Positions 34,891-44,888 are shown, counted from the stretch's first letter. The stretch: 64,000 nucleotides of DNA from Phocaeicola plebeius DSM 17135 (GCF_000187895.1 NZ_DS990129.1:1-64000), one strand, 5' to 3'. Notes: generated by a model not told the origin, from the sequence alone. A program made the numbers and translations.

Positions 34891-37542
34891 ATGCAAAACC
34901 GTTTTTCACTTATCCTATTGATTGCTGCATGTCTTTCGTCTGCTCCAATGGGGGGATATGCACAGGACAATAATACAACTGAACAAAGCGATAAACCAAT
35001 TATCCTTTACAACGGAACACCTAAAAAATATGAAATCGCCGACATCAAGGTCAGCGGAGTAAAGAACTATGAGGATTATGTCCTGATAGGTATTTCCGGC
35101 TTGGCTGTCGGACAGACTATCACCGTACCAGGAGATGACATCACCTCGGCAGTAAAAAGATACTGGCGTCATGGTTTGTTCTCTGACGTGAAAATCGTAG
35201 CAGACAAAATTGTAGACAATAAAATTTACCTGTCTATCCAGCTAACACAACGTCCGCGTATTACCGACATCGTAATCCATGGTGTGAAAAAGAGTGAGCG
35301 CGAAGACTTGCAGGCTAAACTAGGTATGGCAAAAGGTACACAGGTTACACCGAACTTGATTGACCGTGCTAAAATTCTGATCAAGAAACATTTTGATGAA
35401 AAAGGTTTCAAGAATGCAGAAGTTAACATCGTGGAGCGTGAAGACCCGGAAAATAAGGAACAGGTATATGTAGACGTGAACATTGACAAGAAGGCCAAAG
35501 TCAAAGTCCACAAAATTACCATTGAAGGAAATGAGGTCTTGGCCGACAAGAAACTGAAACGTGTCATGAAGAAGACTAACGAAAAAGGTAAACTGATCAA
35601 CCTTTTCCGTGCCAAGAAGTTTATCAATGAACGTTACGAAGAAGACAAGCAGAAAATCATCGATAAATACAACGAATTAGGTTATCGTGATGCACAAATC
35701 GTAGAAGACAGTGTATCTTCATACGATGAAAAGACGGTAGATGTCTACATGAAGATCTACGAAGGACAAAAATATTACCTTCGTGACATCACCTGGGTAG
35801 GTAACACGGTATATCCTTCTGACCTGTTGAACGAACAGCTCCGCATGAAACGCGGTGATGTATATAACCAGAAGTTGCTGAACGACCGTATCTCTAACGA
35901 TGAAGACGCAATCGGTAACAACTACTATAACCGCGGATATGTGTTCTACCGCCTCGATCCGGTGGAAGTAAACATTGACGGTGACTCTATCGACTTGGAA
36001 ATGCGTATCACCGAAGGTCCGCAGGCTAGCATCAGCCACGTACGTATCAACGGTAATGACCGTCTGTATGAAAATATTGTACGCCGTGAGTTGCGTACAC
36101 GTCCGGGCGACCTCTTCAGTAAGGAAGCACTGGAACGTTCTTACCGTGAAATCGCACAGATGGGACACTTCAACCCTGAGAATATCAAACCGGATGTACA
36201 GCCGAACTTCCAGGACGGTACAGTAGACATCAACTGGGGACTGGAATCAAAAGCTAACGACCAGGTGGAATTCTCCGCAGGTTGGGGACAGACTGGTGTC
36301 ATCGGTAAGTTGAGCTTGAAGTTTACTAACTTCTCATTTGCGAACTTGTTCCGCAAGAACGACAACTACCGCGGTATCCTGCCACAAGGTGACGGACAAA
36401 CACTGACCATCAGTGGACAAACCAACGGACGCTACTATCAGTCATACAGCGTATCGTTCTTCGACCCATGGTTTGGCGGCAAGCGTCCGAACTCGTTCTC
36501 TGTTTCTGCTTTCTACTCTATCCAGACCGACGTAAGCAGCCAATATTATAACTCTGCCTACATGAACAACTACTACAACATGTTAAGCGGATACGGATAT
36601 TACGGAGGCTACGGAAGCTATTATGACAACTACGAATCTTACTACGACCCCGACAAGTCTATCAAGATGTTCGGTGTATCTGTAGGATGGGGTAAGCGTC
36701 TGCGCTGGCCGGATGACTACTTTACCTTATCGGCTGAATTGTCTTACCAGCGATTCATGCTGAAAGACTGGAGTTACCTCTATATCAAACTGAACAACGG
36801 ACAGTACATGAACACCGGTAACTGTAATAACCTGAGCCTGAACCTGACCTTGTCACGTAACTCTACGGATAACCCGATTTTCCCGCGTTACGGTTCAGAA
36901 TTCTCGGCTTCTTTGCAGATTACTCCGCCGTACTCTCTGTTCAGCAAGAAGGACTACTCTACTTACGGTAAAGACAACTACCACGATGCGGCCAGCATGT
37001 ACAAGTGGATTGAATACCACAAGTGGAAATTCAAAGCCAAAACTTATACAGCCTTGATGGATATCCAGAAATGTCCGGTTATCATGACCCGTACAGAATT
37101 CGGTATCCTCGGTCACTTCAACAAATACAAACGTTCACCGTTTGAAACCTTCTACGTGGGAGGTGACGGTATGACTGGTTACAGCTACAACTATGCATCA
37201 GAAACCATCGCCCTCCGTGGATATGAAAACGGTTCATTGACTCCGTACGGAAGTGAAGGTTATGCTTACATCCGTCTGGGTGCCGAGCTCCGCTACCCGC
37301 TGATGCTGGAAAACTCTACCAGTATCTATGCACTGGGCTTCGTGGAAGCAGGTAACGCATGGAACAATGTGACCGACTTTAACCCCTTCCAGTTGAAACG
37401 TTCTGCCGGATTCGGTGTACGTATCTTCCTGCCGATGATTGGTATGATGGGTATTGACTGGGCTTACGGTTTCGACAAGATTGACGGTTCAATGCAATAC
37501 AGCGGAAGTCAGTTCCACTTTATCATCGGACAAGAATTCTAA
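34891..37542 (+). CDS. bamA: Outer membrane protein assembly factor BamA
   Basis: The 883-residue Omp85 protein is the core of the outer-membrane protein insertion machine. A signal peptide ends near MGGYAQD. Five POTRA domains occupy about 45-450 (for example VTPNLIDRAKILIKKHFDEKGF). The C-terminal barrel ends in QFHFIIGQEF with the terminal Phe. Within the barrel, about residues 551-592 form a Tyr/Gly-rich insertion (GYGYYGGYGSYYDNYESYY) that probably lies in a surface loop. It is followed by two periplasmic chaperone genes. Confidence 0.96.
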   Translation: MQNRFSLILLIAACLSSAPMGGYAQDNNTTEQSDKPIILYNGTPKKYEIADIKVSGVKNYEDYVLIGISGLAVGQTITVPGDDITSAVKRYWRHGLFSDVKIVADKIVDNKIYLSIQLTQRPRITDIVIHGVKKSEREDLQAKLGMAKGTQVTPNLIDRAKILIKKHFDEKGFKNAEVNIVEREDPENKEQVYVDVNIDKKAKVKVHKITIEGNEVLADKKLKRVMKKTNEKGKLINLFRAKKFINERYEEDKQKIIDKYNELGYRDAQIVEDSVSSYDEKTVDVYMKIYEGQKYYLRDITWVGNTVYPSDLLNEQLRMKRGDVYNQKLLNDRISNDEDAIGNNYYNRGYVFYRLDPVEVNIDGDSIDLEMRITEGPQASISHVRINGNDRLYENIVRRELRTRPGDLFSKEALERSYREIAQMGHFNPENIKPDVQPNFQDGTVDINWGLESKANDQVEFSAGWGQTGVIGKLSLKFTNFSFANLFRKNDNYRGILPQGDGQTLTISGQTNGRYYQSYSVSFFDPWFGGKRPNSFSVSAFYSIQTDVSSQYYNSAYMNNYYNMLSGYGYYGGYGSYYDNYESYYDPDKSIKMFGVSVGWGKRLRWPDDYFTLSAELSYQRFMLKDWSYLYIKLNNGQYMNTGNCNNLSLNLTLSRNSTDNPIFPRYGSEFSASLQITPPYSLFSKKDYSTYGKDNYHDAASMYKWIEYHKWKFKAKTYTALMDIQKCPVIMTRTEFGILGHFNKYKRSPFETFYVGGDGMTGYSYNYASETIALRGYENGSLTPYGSEGYAYIRLGAELRYPLMLENSTSIYALGFVEAGNAWNNVTDFNPFQLKRSAGFGVRIFLPMIGMMGIDWAYGFDKIDGSMQYSGSQFHFIIGQEF

Positions 37543-37555
37543 CACTTAAAAACCA

Positions 37556-38077
37556 ATGATTATGAAGAGACTCATTTTATCCGTTATGCTGTTAGTGGCC
37601 GCCGTGGGTATGGCCTCAGCACAGAAATTCGCACTGGTAGATATGGAGTATATCCTCAAGCAGATTCCTTCTTATCAACAGGCCAACCAACAGATGGAGT
37701 CACTGTCAAAGCAATGGCAAAGCCAGATTGAGGCCAAAGCCAACGAAGCAAAAAAGCTGTATGAAGATTACCAGAAAAGCGCCAACACGCTTTCTGCTAC
37801 TCAGAAAACCAGCAAAGAGGAAGCTATCGTAGCCAAAGAAAAAGAAGCGGCAGAACTCCGCAAGCAATATTTCGGACCGGAAGGTGAACTGATGAAGAAA
37901 CGCCAGGAGCTGATTTCTCCGATTCAGGATGCTATCTACAATGCAGTAAAAGAAATTGCTACCCAGCGCGGATACGATGCCGTGATAGACCGTGCCTCGG
38001 CACAGAGCATGATTTTTGCTTCTCCACGCATTGATATAAGCAATGAGGTTCTTGCAAAACTAGGATATTCAAATTAA
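37556..38077 (+). CDS. OmpH/Skp family periplasmic chaperone, copy 1
   Basis: The 173-residue protein has a signal peptide (cleavage near GMASAQKF) and the Skp-type fold: FALVDMEYILKQIP at the start of the body, then a long Lys/Glu/Ala/Gln coiled-coil arm, and EIATQRGYDAVIDRA at the end. It would hold unfolded outer-membrane proteins on their way to BamA. It starts 13 bp after bamA. ATG at 37562 (MKRLIL) is an alternative start two codons in. Confidence 0.9.
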   Translation: MIMKRLILSVMLLVAAVGMASAQKFALVDMEYILKQIPSYQQANQQMESLSKQWQSQIEAKANEAKKLYEDYQKSANTLSATQKTSKEEAIVAKEKEAAELRKQYFGPEGELMKKRQELISPIQDAIYNAVKEIATQRGYDAVIDRASAQSMIFASPRIDISNEVLAKLGYSN

Positions 38078-38082
38078 TTTTA

Positions 38083-38090
38083 TACATTTG
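38083..38090 (+). promoter_or_regulatory. -7 element before the second OmpH gene
   Basis: TACATTTG, 67 bp before the ATG at 38158, suggests separate transcription of the second chaperone. Confidence 0.55.
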
Positions 38091-38157
38091 CAACCGGGTG
38101 ATAATAAGCCCTGTTTTATACATTGAATTAATTAATAACAAATAGAAACTTGAGATT

Positions 38158-38712
38158 ATGTTGAAGAAAATTGCTTTTTTACTTTTGCTCATCGCACCGA
38201 TGAGTGTATTCGCACAAAAATTTGCGCACTTTAAATCAATGGATATTATCCCTGTAATGCCGGAATGGGCTAAGGCACAGACAGACATCCAGACTATGCA
38301 GAAACAATACGAAGACGAAATCAAACGTGCTTCTGACGAATTCAACAAGAAATTTGCAGAATACCAGCAGGAACAGAAGAACCTGCCACAAAATATTCAG
38401 GAACGCCGCCAGAAAGAGCTGCAGGATTTGCAGGAAAAAGGTATGCAGTTCCAGCAGGATGCACAGCAGCAGTTGCAGAAAGCATACGGTGACATGATGG
38501 AACCTATCTACAAAAAACTGGAAGATGCCGTTAAGGCTGTAGGTAAAGCTGGTGCTTATACTTACGTATTCGATTTGAACCGTACTGACATTCCTTACAT
38601 TGACGAAACTCAGTCAAAAGATATTACAAACGACATCAAGACTAAATTGGGCATCAGCCTGACAGCAGTACCTGCTACTCCAGCAGCTCCTGCAGCAACT
38701 TCTGCTCAGTAA
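38158..38712 (+). CDS. OmpH/Skp family periplasmic chaperone, copy 2
   Basis: The 184-residue protein is a paralogue of the preceding gene. The signal peptide ends near PMSVFAQKF, followed by FKSMDIIPVMPEW and a longer Gln-rich coiled coil (FAEYQQEQKNLPQNIQERRQ). YTYVFDLNR closes the fold, and an Ala/Pro/Thr-rich tail ends the protein. Two adjacent Skp paralogues after bamA are usual in Bacteroidetes; the two may serve different clients. Confidence 0.9.
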   Translation: MLKKIAFLLLLIAPMSVFAQKFAHFKSMDIIPVMPEWAKAQTDIQTMQKQYEDEIKRASDEFNKKFAEYQQEQKNLPQNIQERRQKELQDLQEKGMQFQQDAQQQLQKAYGDMMEPIYKKLEDAVKAVGKAGAYTYVFDLNRTDIPYIDETQSKDITNDIKTKLGISLTAVPATPAAPAATSAQ

Positions 38713-38742
38713 TTAAAGGAACTCTTTGTCGTTCTGACTACA

Positions 38743-38790
38743 TGTCATTCAGAGAAACACGAAAAAGATTTCTCTGAATGACATTTTTCT
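38743..38790 (+). terminator. Terminator after the ompH pair
   Basis: TGTCATTCAGAGAAA (38743-38757) pairs perfectly with TTTCTCTGAATGACA (38769-38783), followed by TTTTTCTTTT. Confidence 0.85.
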
Positions 38791-38815
38791 TTTCAAACCT
38801 TTCAACTGTTTTCCC

Positions 38816-39661
38816 ATGTACCCTCTATCTGCCCCTCACACCGGTCCCATCGGAGTTTTCGACTCCGGATACGGAGGTCTTACCATTCTAGGAAAATTCA
38901 TCGAACGACTACCACAGTACGATTACCTGTACTTGGGAGATAATGCCCGTGCCCCATACGGTACACGCTCGTTCGAAGTGGTCTATGACTTCACCCTACA
39001 GGCTGTCAAGAAATTGTTTGAGTTGGGCTGCCCGCTGGTCATCCTGGCCTGTAATACGGCTTCCGCCAAGGCTCTTCGCAGCATCCAGCAGAACGACCTT
39101 CCTCACATGGATCCGACCCGCCGCGTATTAGGAGTAATCCGCCCCACTGTAGAATGTATCGGTGAAATCACCCGCAACGGACACGTAGGCCTGCTGGCCA
39201 CAGCCGGTACGGTACGTTCCGAATCCTATCCGCTGGAGATTAAAAAGATTTTTCCAGATATTCAGGTAACGGGAATGGCCTGCCCCATGTGGGTACCACT
39301 GGTAGAGAACAAGGAATACGACGGTGACGGAGCCGACTATTTCGTCAAGAAATACATTGATACCATCCTGCAGAAAGATCCGGACATCGACACCCTGATT
39401 TTAGGCTGTACGCACTATCCCCTGCTTCTGCAAAAGATACGGCAGTACACCCCCTCGCACATCCGGCTGGTAACGCAAGGCGAGTATGTAAGCGAAAGCC
39501 TGAAGGACTATCTGTCGCGTCATCCGGACATGGACGCACGCTGTTCCAAGAACAAGCGACGGGAGTTTCTCACCACAGAATCGGTCGAGAAATTCCGGGA
39601 ATCGGCTTCGGTATTCTTACACTGCACAGACGTACATGTACGCAACGTCCAACTTGAATAA
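38816..39661 (+). CDS. murI: Glutamate racemase
   Basis: The 281-residue enzyme makes D-glutamate for peptidoglycan. GPIGVFDSGYGGLTIL carries the first acid, VILACNTASAKALR the first catalytic Cys, and LILGCTHYPLLLQ the second Cys with its His. YLYLGDNARAPYGTRS is the substrate-binding motif. Length is normal. It follows a terminator, so it is probably transcribed separately from the ompH genes. Confidence 0.95.
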   Translation: MYPLSAPHTGPIGVFDSGYGGLTILGKFIERLPQYDYLYLGDNARAPYGTRSFEVVYDFTLQAVKKLFELGCPLVILACNTASAKALRSIQQNDLPHMDPTRRVLGVIRPTVECIGEITRNGHVGLLATAGTVRSESYPLEIKKIFPDIQVTGMACPMWVPLVENKEYDGDGADYFVKKYIDTILQKDPDIDTLILGCTHYPLLLQKIRQYTPSHIRLVTQGEYVSESLKDYLSRHPDMDARCSKNKRREFLTTESVEKFRESASVFLHCTDVHVRNVQLE

Positions 39662-39666
39662 AATAA

Positions 39667-39711
39667 AAAATGGTCCGCCTCTGAATCTTCTCACAGAGAC
39701 GGACCATTTTT
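39667..39711. terminator. Bidirectional terminator between murI and the GH3 gene
   Basis: AAAATGGTCCGCCTCTG and CAGAGACGGACCATTTT form a long stem with one imperfect pair, with T runs on both strands. Confidence 0.8.
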
Positions 39712-39730
39712 GTTTTATATGAACTGACTT

Positions 39731-42016
39731 CTATTCAGCCACAAAAGTCGCGTGCTGCACATTCCGGCTGTCCGGACCCACCATCACTTCAAACTCTCCC
39801 GGTTCATATCCATATTCCAGACGAGAATTATAATACTTCAAATCATCCTCATCGAGTACAAACTCTACATTCTGTGTCTCTCCCTTTTTAAGGGCCACAC
39901 GGCGGAAAGCTTTCAGCTCCTTCACCGGACGGGAGATTTCTGCATACACATCGTGAAGATACAACTGCACAATCTCTACTCCGTCACACTCGCCGGAATT
40001 GGTTACAGGCACGGTTACCTTCAACTGCCCACCCTTGGCCATACGCTCCGCACTCAACTGCAAATTACCGTAACGGAAAGTGGTATAACTCAAACCATAG
40101 CCAAAAGGATAAAGCGGTTCATTACTCTGGTCGATGTAATTGCTGCCATAACGATTGAAAGTAGTGTCATCCGTATCCGGACGACCCGTATTCAGGTGAT
40201 TATAATAAAGCGGCAACTGTCCCACCGCACGTGGGAAACTCGTAGTCAGCTTACCCGAAGGAGATACTTCTCCAAACATCACATCGGCAATGGCATCACC
40301 CGCTTCACTGCCGGCAAACCACACGTTCAGGATAGCCGGAACATGCTCAGACTCCCAGCATAAATCCAGCGGACGACCGGTAAACAAAGCCAGTACCACC
40401 GGCTTTCCGGTAGCTATCAATGCCTTCAACAAATCTTTCTGCGCATCCGGAATCTGAATATCTGTACGAGAAGAAGACTCTCCGCTCATCTCAGCACTCT
40501 CACCTAATGCGGCCACAATCACATCGGCAGAAGCCGCCACGCGCAAAGCCTCAGCCCGCAACTGACGGTCATCGCCACGTGTCAGCGGACGAGGTTCGAC
40601 CGCCCCTTTCTCAATATGCTCACTATAATACACATTACTTCCCTTGGCATAAGAAACCGTAGCCTTATCACCTACCGCACGACGGAAAGCTTCGTACATC
40701 GTCACATGACGGTCTGTCTGACAATCCATGTTCCACGTGCCGCACATATTGTTCTGCGCATCAGCCATCGGCCCAATCAATGCAATGCGTCCTTTTTTCT
40801 GCAAAGGCAACAACTTACCCTCGTTCTTCAACAGCACAAACGTTTCAGCCGCAATCTCACGTGCCGCTTTACGATTCGCCTCCGTAAACAATTCCTTGCG
40901 TCCCCGAAGCGTATCACAATACTTATAAGGATTTTCAAACAATCCTAACTTATACTTGGCTTCCAATACCCGACGACAAGCCTCGTCAATCCGCTCCTGC
41001 GTCACGGCCTTCTCCTTCAATGAAGCTTCCAGCGTATGCAAGAAACCATGTGCCACCATATCCATGTCCGTTCCTGCATTCAACGCCCGTGCAGAAGCCT
41101 CCTTCAAGTCGGCCACCCCATGAGTCTTCATCTCACCAATCGAATTGTAGTCGGTCACCACAAACCCCGTGAACCCCCACTCATTGCGGAGCAAATCCGT
41201 CAGCAGCCATTTGTCAGCTGTAGCAGGTACCCCGTTGATGGTATTGAACGAGCTCATCACCGAACCCACTCCGGCTTCCACCGCCCCTTTATAAGGAGCC
41301 AGGTACACATTATACATCAGGTTTCGACTCATATCCACCGAATTGTAGTCACGTCCCGATTCCGAAGCTCCATACAGCGCAAAGTGCTTCACACAGGCCA
41401 TGATTTCATTGTTCTGCTTCATGCCGTCACCCTGATAACCGCGCACATAGGCTCCAGCCATCAACGCCCCGAGGTACGGGTCCTCTCCACTTCCTTCTGC
41501 AATACGTCCCCAGCGGGCATCCCGACAGATGTCTACCATCGGACTGAAGGTCCAGCTGATTCCATCGGCACTGGCTTCCGTGGCAGAAATACGTGCCATA
41601 CGTGTCACCGCCGCCGTATCCCAGCTACAAGACAGGGCCAACGGAATCGGGAAGATTGTTTCGTACCCGTGAATCACATCGGCACCCACTATCAAAGGAA
41701 TTCCCAGACGAGTTTCCTCCACCGCCATACGCTGCATCTGGTAAATCTTATCCACTCCCTTCACATTGAAAAAGCCGCCGACCTCACCAGCTCGGATAGC
41801 TTCTGCCATCTTGCTGTTCTTCACTGCTCCCGACACCAGGTCATTCCCAGCCGGCAGATTCAACTGTCCTAACTTTTCCTGCAAGGTCATCCTTCCCATC
41901 AGGTCACTGATAAAGCGGTCCATCTCCGCATCCTTTCCCCCGGAATTCGGCGAAGAACATCCTGCCATTGACAAAAGCAAGGCCCCCGCCTTTACAAACT
42001 GACTTATTTTTCCCAT
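39731..42016 (-). CDS. Beta-glucosidase-type glycoside hydrolase, GH3, lipoprotein
   Basis: The 761-residue protein (start at ATG 42014-42016, giving MGKISQFVKAG) has a lipobox LSMAGC. An upstream TTG frame adds 18 residues that are not signal-like. The GH3 barrel has Asp289 in GFVVTDYNSIGE as nucleophile, and RDARWGRIAEGSGEDPYLG is a classic GH3 motif. The alpha/beta sandwich domain and C-terminal fibronectin-like domain (YEPGEFEVMVGP) complete a BglX layout. It would act on exposed beta-linked glucosides or similar sugars; specificity is not predictable. Confidence 0.92.
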   Translation of the reverse strand: MGKISQFVKAGALLLSMAGCSSPNSGGKDAEMDRFISDLMGRMTLQEKLGQLNLPAGNDLVSGAVKNSKMAEAIRAGEVGGFFNVKGVDKIYQMQRMAVEETRLGIPLIVGADVIHGYETIFPIPLALSCSWDTAAVTRMARISATEASADGISWTFSPMVDICRDARWGRIAEGSGEDPYLGALMAGAYVRGYQGDGMKQNNEIMACVKHFALYGASESGRDYNSVDMSRNLMYNVYLAPYKGAVEAGVGSVMSSFNTINGVPATADKWLLTDLLRNEWGFTGFVVTDYNSIGEMKTHGVADLKEASARALNAGTDMDMVAHGFLHTLEASLKEKAVTQERIDEACRRVLEAKYKLGLFENPYKYCDTLRGRKELFTEANRKAAREIAAETFVLLKNEGKLLPLQKKGRIALIGPMADAQNNMCGTWNMDCQTDRHVTMYEAFRRAVGDKATVSYAKGSNVYYSEHIEKGAVEPRPLTRGDDRQLRAEALRVAASADVIVAALGESAEMSGESSSRTDIQIPDAQKDLLKALIATGKPVVLALFTGRPLDLCWESEHVPAILNVWFAGSEAGDAIADVMFGEVSPSGKLTTSFPRAVGQLPLYYNHLNTGRPDTDDTTFNRYGSNYIDQSNEPLYPFGYGLSYTTFRYGNLQLSAERMAKGGQLKVTVPVTNSGECDGVEIVQLYLHDVYAEISRPVKELKAFRRVALKKGETQNVEFVLDEDDLKYYNSRLEYGYEPGEFEVMVGPDSRNVQHATFVAE

Positions 42017-42046
42017 AGATATCGTATTTTTTAGAATTCGTTCTTC

Positions 42047-42054
42047 CAAAAATA
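42047..42054 (-). promoter_or_regulatory. -7 element of the GH3 gene
   Basis: The minus strand reads TATTTTTG, 30 bp before the chosen ATG. Confidence 0.5.
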
Positions 42055-42108
42055 TCAATTTTTCAAACAAAACGAGCCAGAAATACGAGGTTTATTTTCG
42101 CACTTACC

Positions 42109-42240
42109 AGAACGCAAGTACATTTTAAAAAAACACAAGTGCATTCGAAAGGAAACACAAGTGCGTCTTACCTCAAATGAACTTGTGTTTCAAACAAAAC
42201 CCTTTGGCATTCTCTTCCAAACGCTTCAAGGTTTTCCATA
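42109..42240. repeat. Array of imperfect 22-bp repeats (array B)
   Basis: Units starting near 42109, 42130, 42153 and 42175 share the core AAACRCAAGTRCATTY at a 21-23-bp period, with more degraded units to about 42240. It is clearly related to array A: both contain ACGCAAGTACATTT, AAAGGAAAC followed by a CAA core, and GTGTTTCAAA in the same order. It fills most of the 318-bp gap between the GH3 start and tRNA-Arg. Confidence 0.65.
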
Positions 42241-42317
42241 GCAGCTGAAAAAGGCGTAAAAATCAACAGGGAACCGCTTTTTTCATACCAAAATCATGGA
42301 TATTCAATAAAAAGACT

Positions 42318-42325
42318 TACTTTTG
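42318..42325 (+). promoter_or_regulatory. -7 element of tRNA-Arg
   Basis: TACTTTTG ends 9 bp before the tRNA, the expected distance for a tRNA start. Confidence 0.65.
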
Positions 42326-42334
42326 CGGAAGATT

Positions 42335-42406
42335 GCCCTTGTAGTTCAACGGATAGAATAGAAGTTTCCTAAACTTTAGATTCGGGTTCGATTCCCGACG
42401 AGGGTA
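42335..42406 (+). tRNA. tRNA-Arg (CCT)
   Basis: The 72-nt cloverleaf has acceptor arms GCCCTTG/CGAGGGT with two wobble pairs, anticodon stem GAAGT/ACTTT, anticodon CCT at 42368-42370, and T-arm TCGGG-TTCGATT-CCCGA. The 3' CCA is not encoded. Confidence 0.93.
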
Positions 42407-42410
42407 CAAA

Positions 42411-42453
42411 AAATAAGCCGCTCTCCCTTGAAGGAAAAGCGGCTTATTTTTTT
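42411..42453. terminator. Bidirectional terminator between tRNA-Arg and rpsO
   Basis: AAATAAGCCGCT (42411-42422) and AGCGGCTTATTT (42438-42449) pair perfectly, with T runs on both strands. Confidence 0.85.
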
Positions 42454-42472
42454 GCCTGCAGCAAGTAACGGA

Positions 42473-42742
42473 TTACTTACGAAGACCAAGTTCTTTAACA
42501 ATAGCACGGTATCTTTCGATATCACGGCTCTTCAGGTAGTTCAGCAAAGAACGACGCTTACCTACCAAAGTTGTCAAAGCTCTTTCAGTGCTATAATCTT
42601 TTCTGTTGAGCTTCATGTGCTCAGTCAGGTGAGAAATACGGTATGAAAACAATGCTATCTGCGCTTCAGGTGAGCCAGTATCAGTGTTAGACTTTCCGTA
42701 CTTTCCAAAGATTTCTTGTTTTTTAGCTGCGTCTAAATACAT
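42473..42742 (-). CDS. rpsO: 30S ribosomal protein S15
   Basis: The 89-residue protein binds the central domain of 16S rRNA early in small-subunit assembly. GSPEAQIALFSYRISHLTEHM and the conserved RRSLLNYLKSRDIERY are family signatures. Length is exactly typical. It has its own promoter and terminator. Confidence 0.97.
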   Translation of the reverse strand: MYLDAAKKQEIFGKYGKSNTDTGSPEAQIALFSYRISHLTEHMKLNRKDYSTERALTTLVGKRRSLLNYLKSRDIERYRAIVKELGLRK

Positions 42743-42785
42743 AATTTGACTATTTATTAAAATGTATAAATTTGATTTGCGGATG

Positions 42786-42793
42786 CAAAGGTA
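42786..42793 (-). promoter_or_regulatory. -7 element of rpsO
   Basis: The minus strand reads TACCTTTG, 43 bp before the ATG. Confidence 0.6.
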
Positions 42794-42968
42794 AGCATAA
42801 TCTTTCAGACTACAAGCGTTTTACATCTTTTTTTCACACGAAAAGACAGAATCTTCTTCATCGCTCCTCTCCGACTTTCACCCTCAGAAAGACCGGCCTT
42901 CTCCCCTGCGTTTACGCCAAAAAATATAAAAACCCTGCATAAAATACCTGTCTTTCGCTGAAAAACAG

Positions 42969-42976
42969 TAATTTTG
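42969..42976 (+). promoter_or_regulatory. -7 element of typA
   Basis: TAATTTTG, 24 bp before the ATG at 43001. It overlaps the TTG that opens the longer frame, so the shorter start is preferred. Confidence 0.6.
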
Positions 42977-43000
42977 CACACAATTATATATAGGTATAGT

Positions 43001-44803
43001 ATGCAAGACATTAGAAACATTGCCATTATTGCTCACGTTGACCACGGAAAAACAACTCTGGTGGACAAGATGATGCTGGCGGGACACCTGTTCCGCAACG
43101 ACCAGACCAACGGTGAACTGGTTTTGGATAACAACGACCTGGAGCGTGAAAGAGGTATAACCATTCTTTCTAAAAACGTATCCATCAATTACAACGGTAC
43201 AAAAATCAACATTATCGATACTCCGGGACACGCCGACTTCGGTGGAGAAGTGGAACGTGTCTTGAACATGGCCGACGGATGTATTCTGCTGGTAGACGCT
43301 TTTGAAGGTCCGATGCCGCAGACCCGCTTCGTGCTTCAGAAAGCCCTGCAAATTGGATTGAAACCTATCGTAGTGGTAAACAAGGTAGACAAACCGAACT
43401 GCCGTCCGGAAGAAGTATATGAAATGGTGTTCGACCTGATGTTCAGCCTCAACGCCACAGAAGACCAGCTGGACTTCCCGGTAATCTACGGTTCTGCCAA
43501 GAACAACTGGATGGGTGAAGACTGGAAAACTCCAACCGGCACCATCACTCCGCTGCTGGATGCCATCGTGAAATACATTCCGGCTCCGAAACAGCTGGAA
43601 GGAACTCCGCAGATGCTGATTACTTCACTTGACTATTCTTCTTACACCGGACGTATCGCCGTAGGCCGCGTGCACAGAGGTACGCTGAAAGAAGGCATGA
43701 ACATCACCCTGGCTAAACGCGACGGTACATTGGTGAAATCTAAAATCAAGGAAGTACATACCTTCGAAGGCCTGGGCCGCAAAAAAGTAGAATCTGTATC
43801 TTCTGGCGACATCTGTGCCATCATCGGTGTGGAAGGCTTCGAAATCGGTGATACCATCTGCGACTTCGAAAATCCGGAACCGCTGCCACCTATCGCCATC
43901 GACGAACCGACCATGAGCATGCTGTTCACCATCAACGACTCTCCGTTCTTCGGCAAGGAAGGAAAATACGTGACTTCACGTCACATTCACGACCGTCTGA
44001 TGAAAGAATTGGACAAGAACCTGGCGCTGCGCGTACGCAAGACGGAAAACGAAGACGGAAAATGGATTGTTTCCGGACGTGGTGTGCTCCACTTATCTGT
44101 ATTAATTGAAACCATGCGTCGTGAAGGCTACGAACTTCAGGTAGGACAGCCGCAGGTTATCTTCAAGGAAATCGACGGTGTGAAATGCGAACCGATTGAA
44201 GAACTGACCATCAGCGTGCCCGAAGAATTTGCCAGCAAGATGATTGATATGGTAACCCGCCGTAAAGGTGAAATGGTATCCATGGAAACTCAAGGCGACC
44301 GTGTAAACATTGAATTTGACATGCCGTCACGCGGTATCATCGGTCTGCGTACCAACGTGCTGACTGCTTCTCAGGGAGAAGCCATCATGGCTCACCGTTT
44401 CAAGGAATACCAGCCGTTCAAGGGCGACATTCCTCGCCGTACCAACGGTTCAATGATTGCCATGGAATCAGGAACTGCCTTTGCTTACGCCATCGACAAG
44501 CTGCAGGATCGCGGTAAGTTCTTTATCTATCCGCAAGACGAAGTATATGCCGGACAAGTGGTAGGTGAACACGTTCATGAAAACGACCTGGTGATTAACG
44601 TAACCAAATCAAAGAAGCTGACCAACATGCGTGCTTCTGGTTCTGACGACAAGGCCCGTATCATTCCGCCGGTTATCTTCTCATTGGAAGAAGCGTTGGA
44701 ATACATCAAGGAAGATGAATACGTGGAAGTAACTCCGAAGAGCATGCGTATGCGTAAAGTCATTCTGGACGAAACGGAACGTAAACGTGCCAACAAGAAC
44801 TAA
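43001..44803 (+). CDS. typA: Translational GTPase TypA/BipA
   Basis: The 600-residue ribosome-binding GTPase acts in ribosome assembly and stress adaptation. The G domain has [14 protein letters not shown] (G1), RGITI (G2), [15 protein letters not shown] (G3) and NKVDKP (G4). EF-G-like domains and the TypA-specific C-terminal domain follow ([17 protein letters not shown]). Length is typical. It stands alone between its promoter and a bidirectional terminator. Confidence 0.96.
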   Translation: MQDIRNIAIIAHVDHGKTTLVDKMMLAGHLFRNDQTNGELVLDNNDLERERGITILSKNVSINYNGTKINIIDTPGHADFGGEVERVLNMADGCILLVDAFEGPMPQTRFVLQKALQIGLKPIVVVNKVDKPNCRPEEVYEMVFDLMFSLNATEDQLDFPVIYGSAKNNWMGEDWKTPTGTITPLLDAIVKYIPAPKQLEGTPQMLITSLDYSSYTGRIAVGRVHRGTLKEGMNITLAKRDGTLVKSKIKEVHTFEGLGRKKVESVSSGDICAIIGVEGFEIGDTICDFENPEPLPPIAIDEPTMSMLFTINDSPFFGKEGKYVTSRHIHDRLMKELDKNLALRVRKTENEDGKWIVSGRGVLHLSVLIETMRREGYELQVGQPQVIFKEIDGVKCEPIEELTISVPEEFASKMIDMVTRRKGEMVSMETQGDRVNIEFDMPSRGIIGLRTNVLTASQGEAIMAHRFKEYQPFKGDIPRRTNGSMIAMESGTAFAYAIDKLQDRGKFFIYPQDEVYAGQVVGEHVHENDLVINVTKSKKLTNMRASGSDDKARIIPPVIFSLEEALEYIKEDEYVEVTPKSMRMRKVILDETERKRANKN

Positions 44804-44816
44804 TTCATTCTTTATA

Positions 44817-44873
44817 TAAAAGTAAACCGGACTTTCAGAGGTTCTAGCCTTGTGAAAGTCCGGTTTACTTTTT
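44817..44873. terminator. Bidirectional terminator between typA and the second LtaS-like gene
   Basis: A 20-bp perfect stem (44818-44837 with 44853-44872; it includes AAACCGGACTTTCA) is flanked by A and T runs. Confidence 0.88.
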
Positions 44874-44888
44874 ATATGCTGTTTTAAG

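Noticed and set aside
41036..41872. 278-codon ORF antisense to the GH3 gene
   Set aside because: His/Arg/Ser-rich shadow of the GH3 coding frame.
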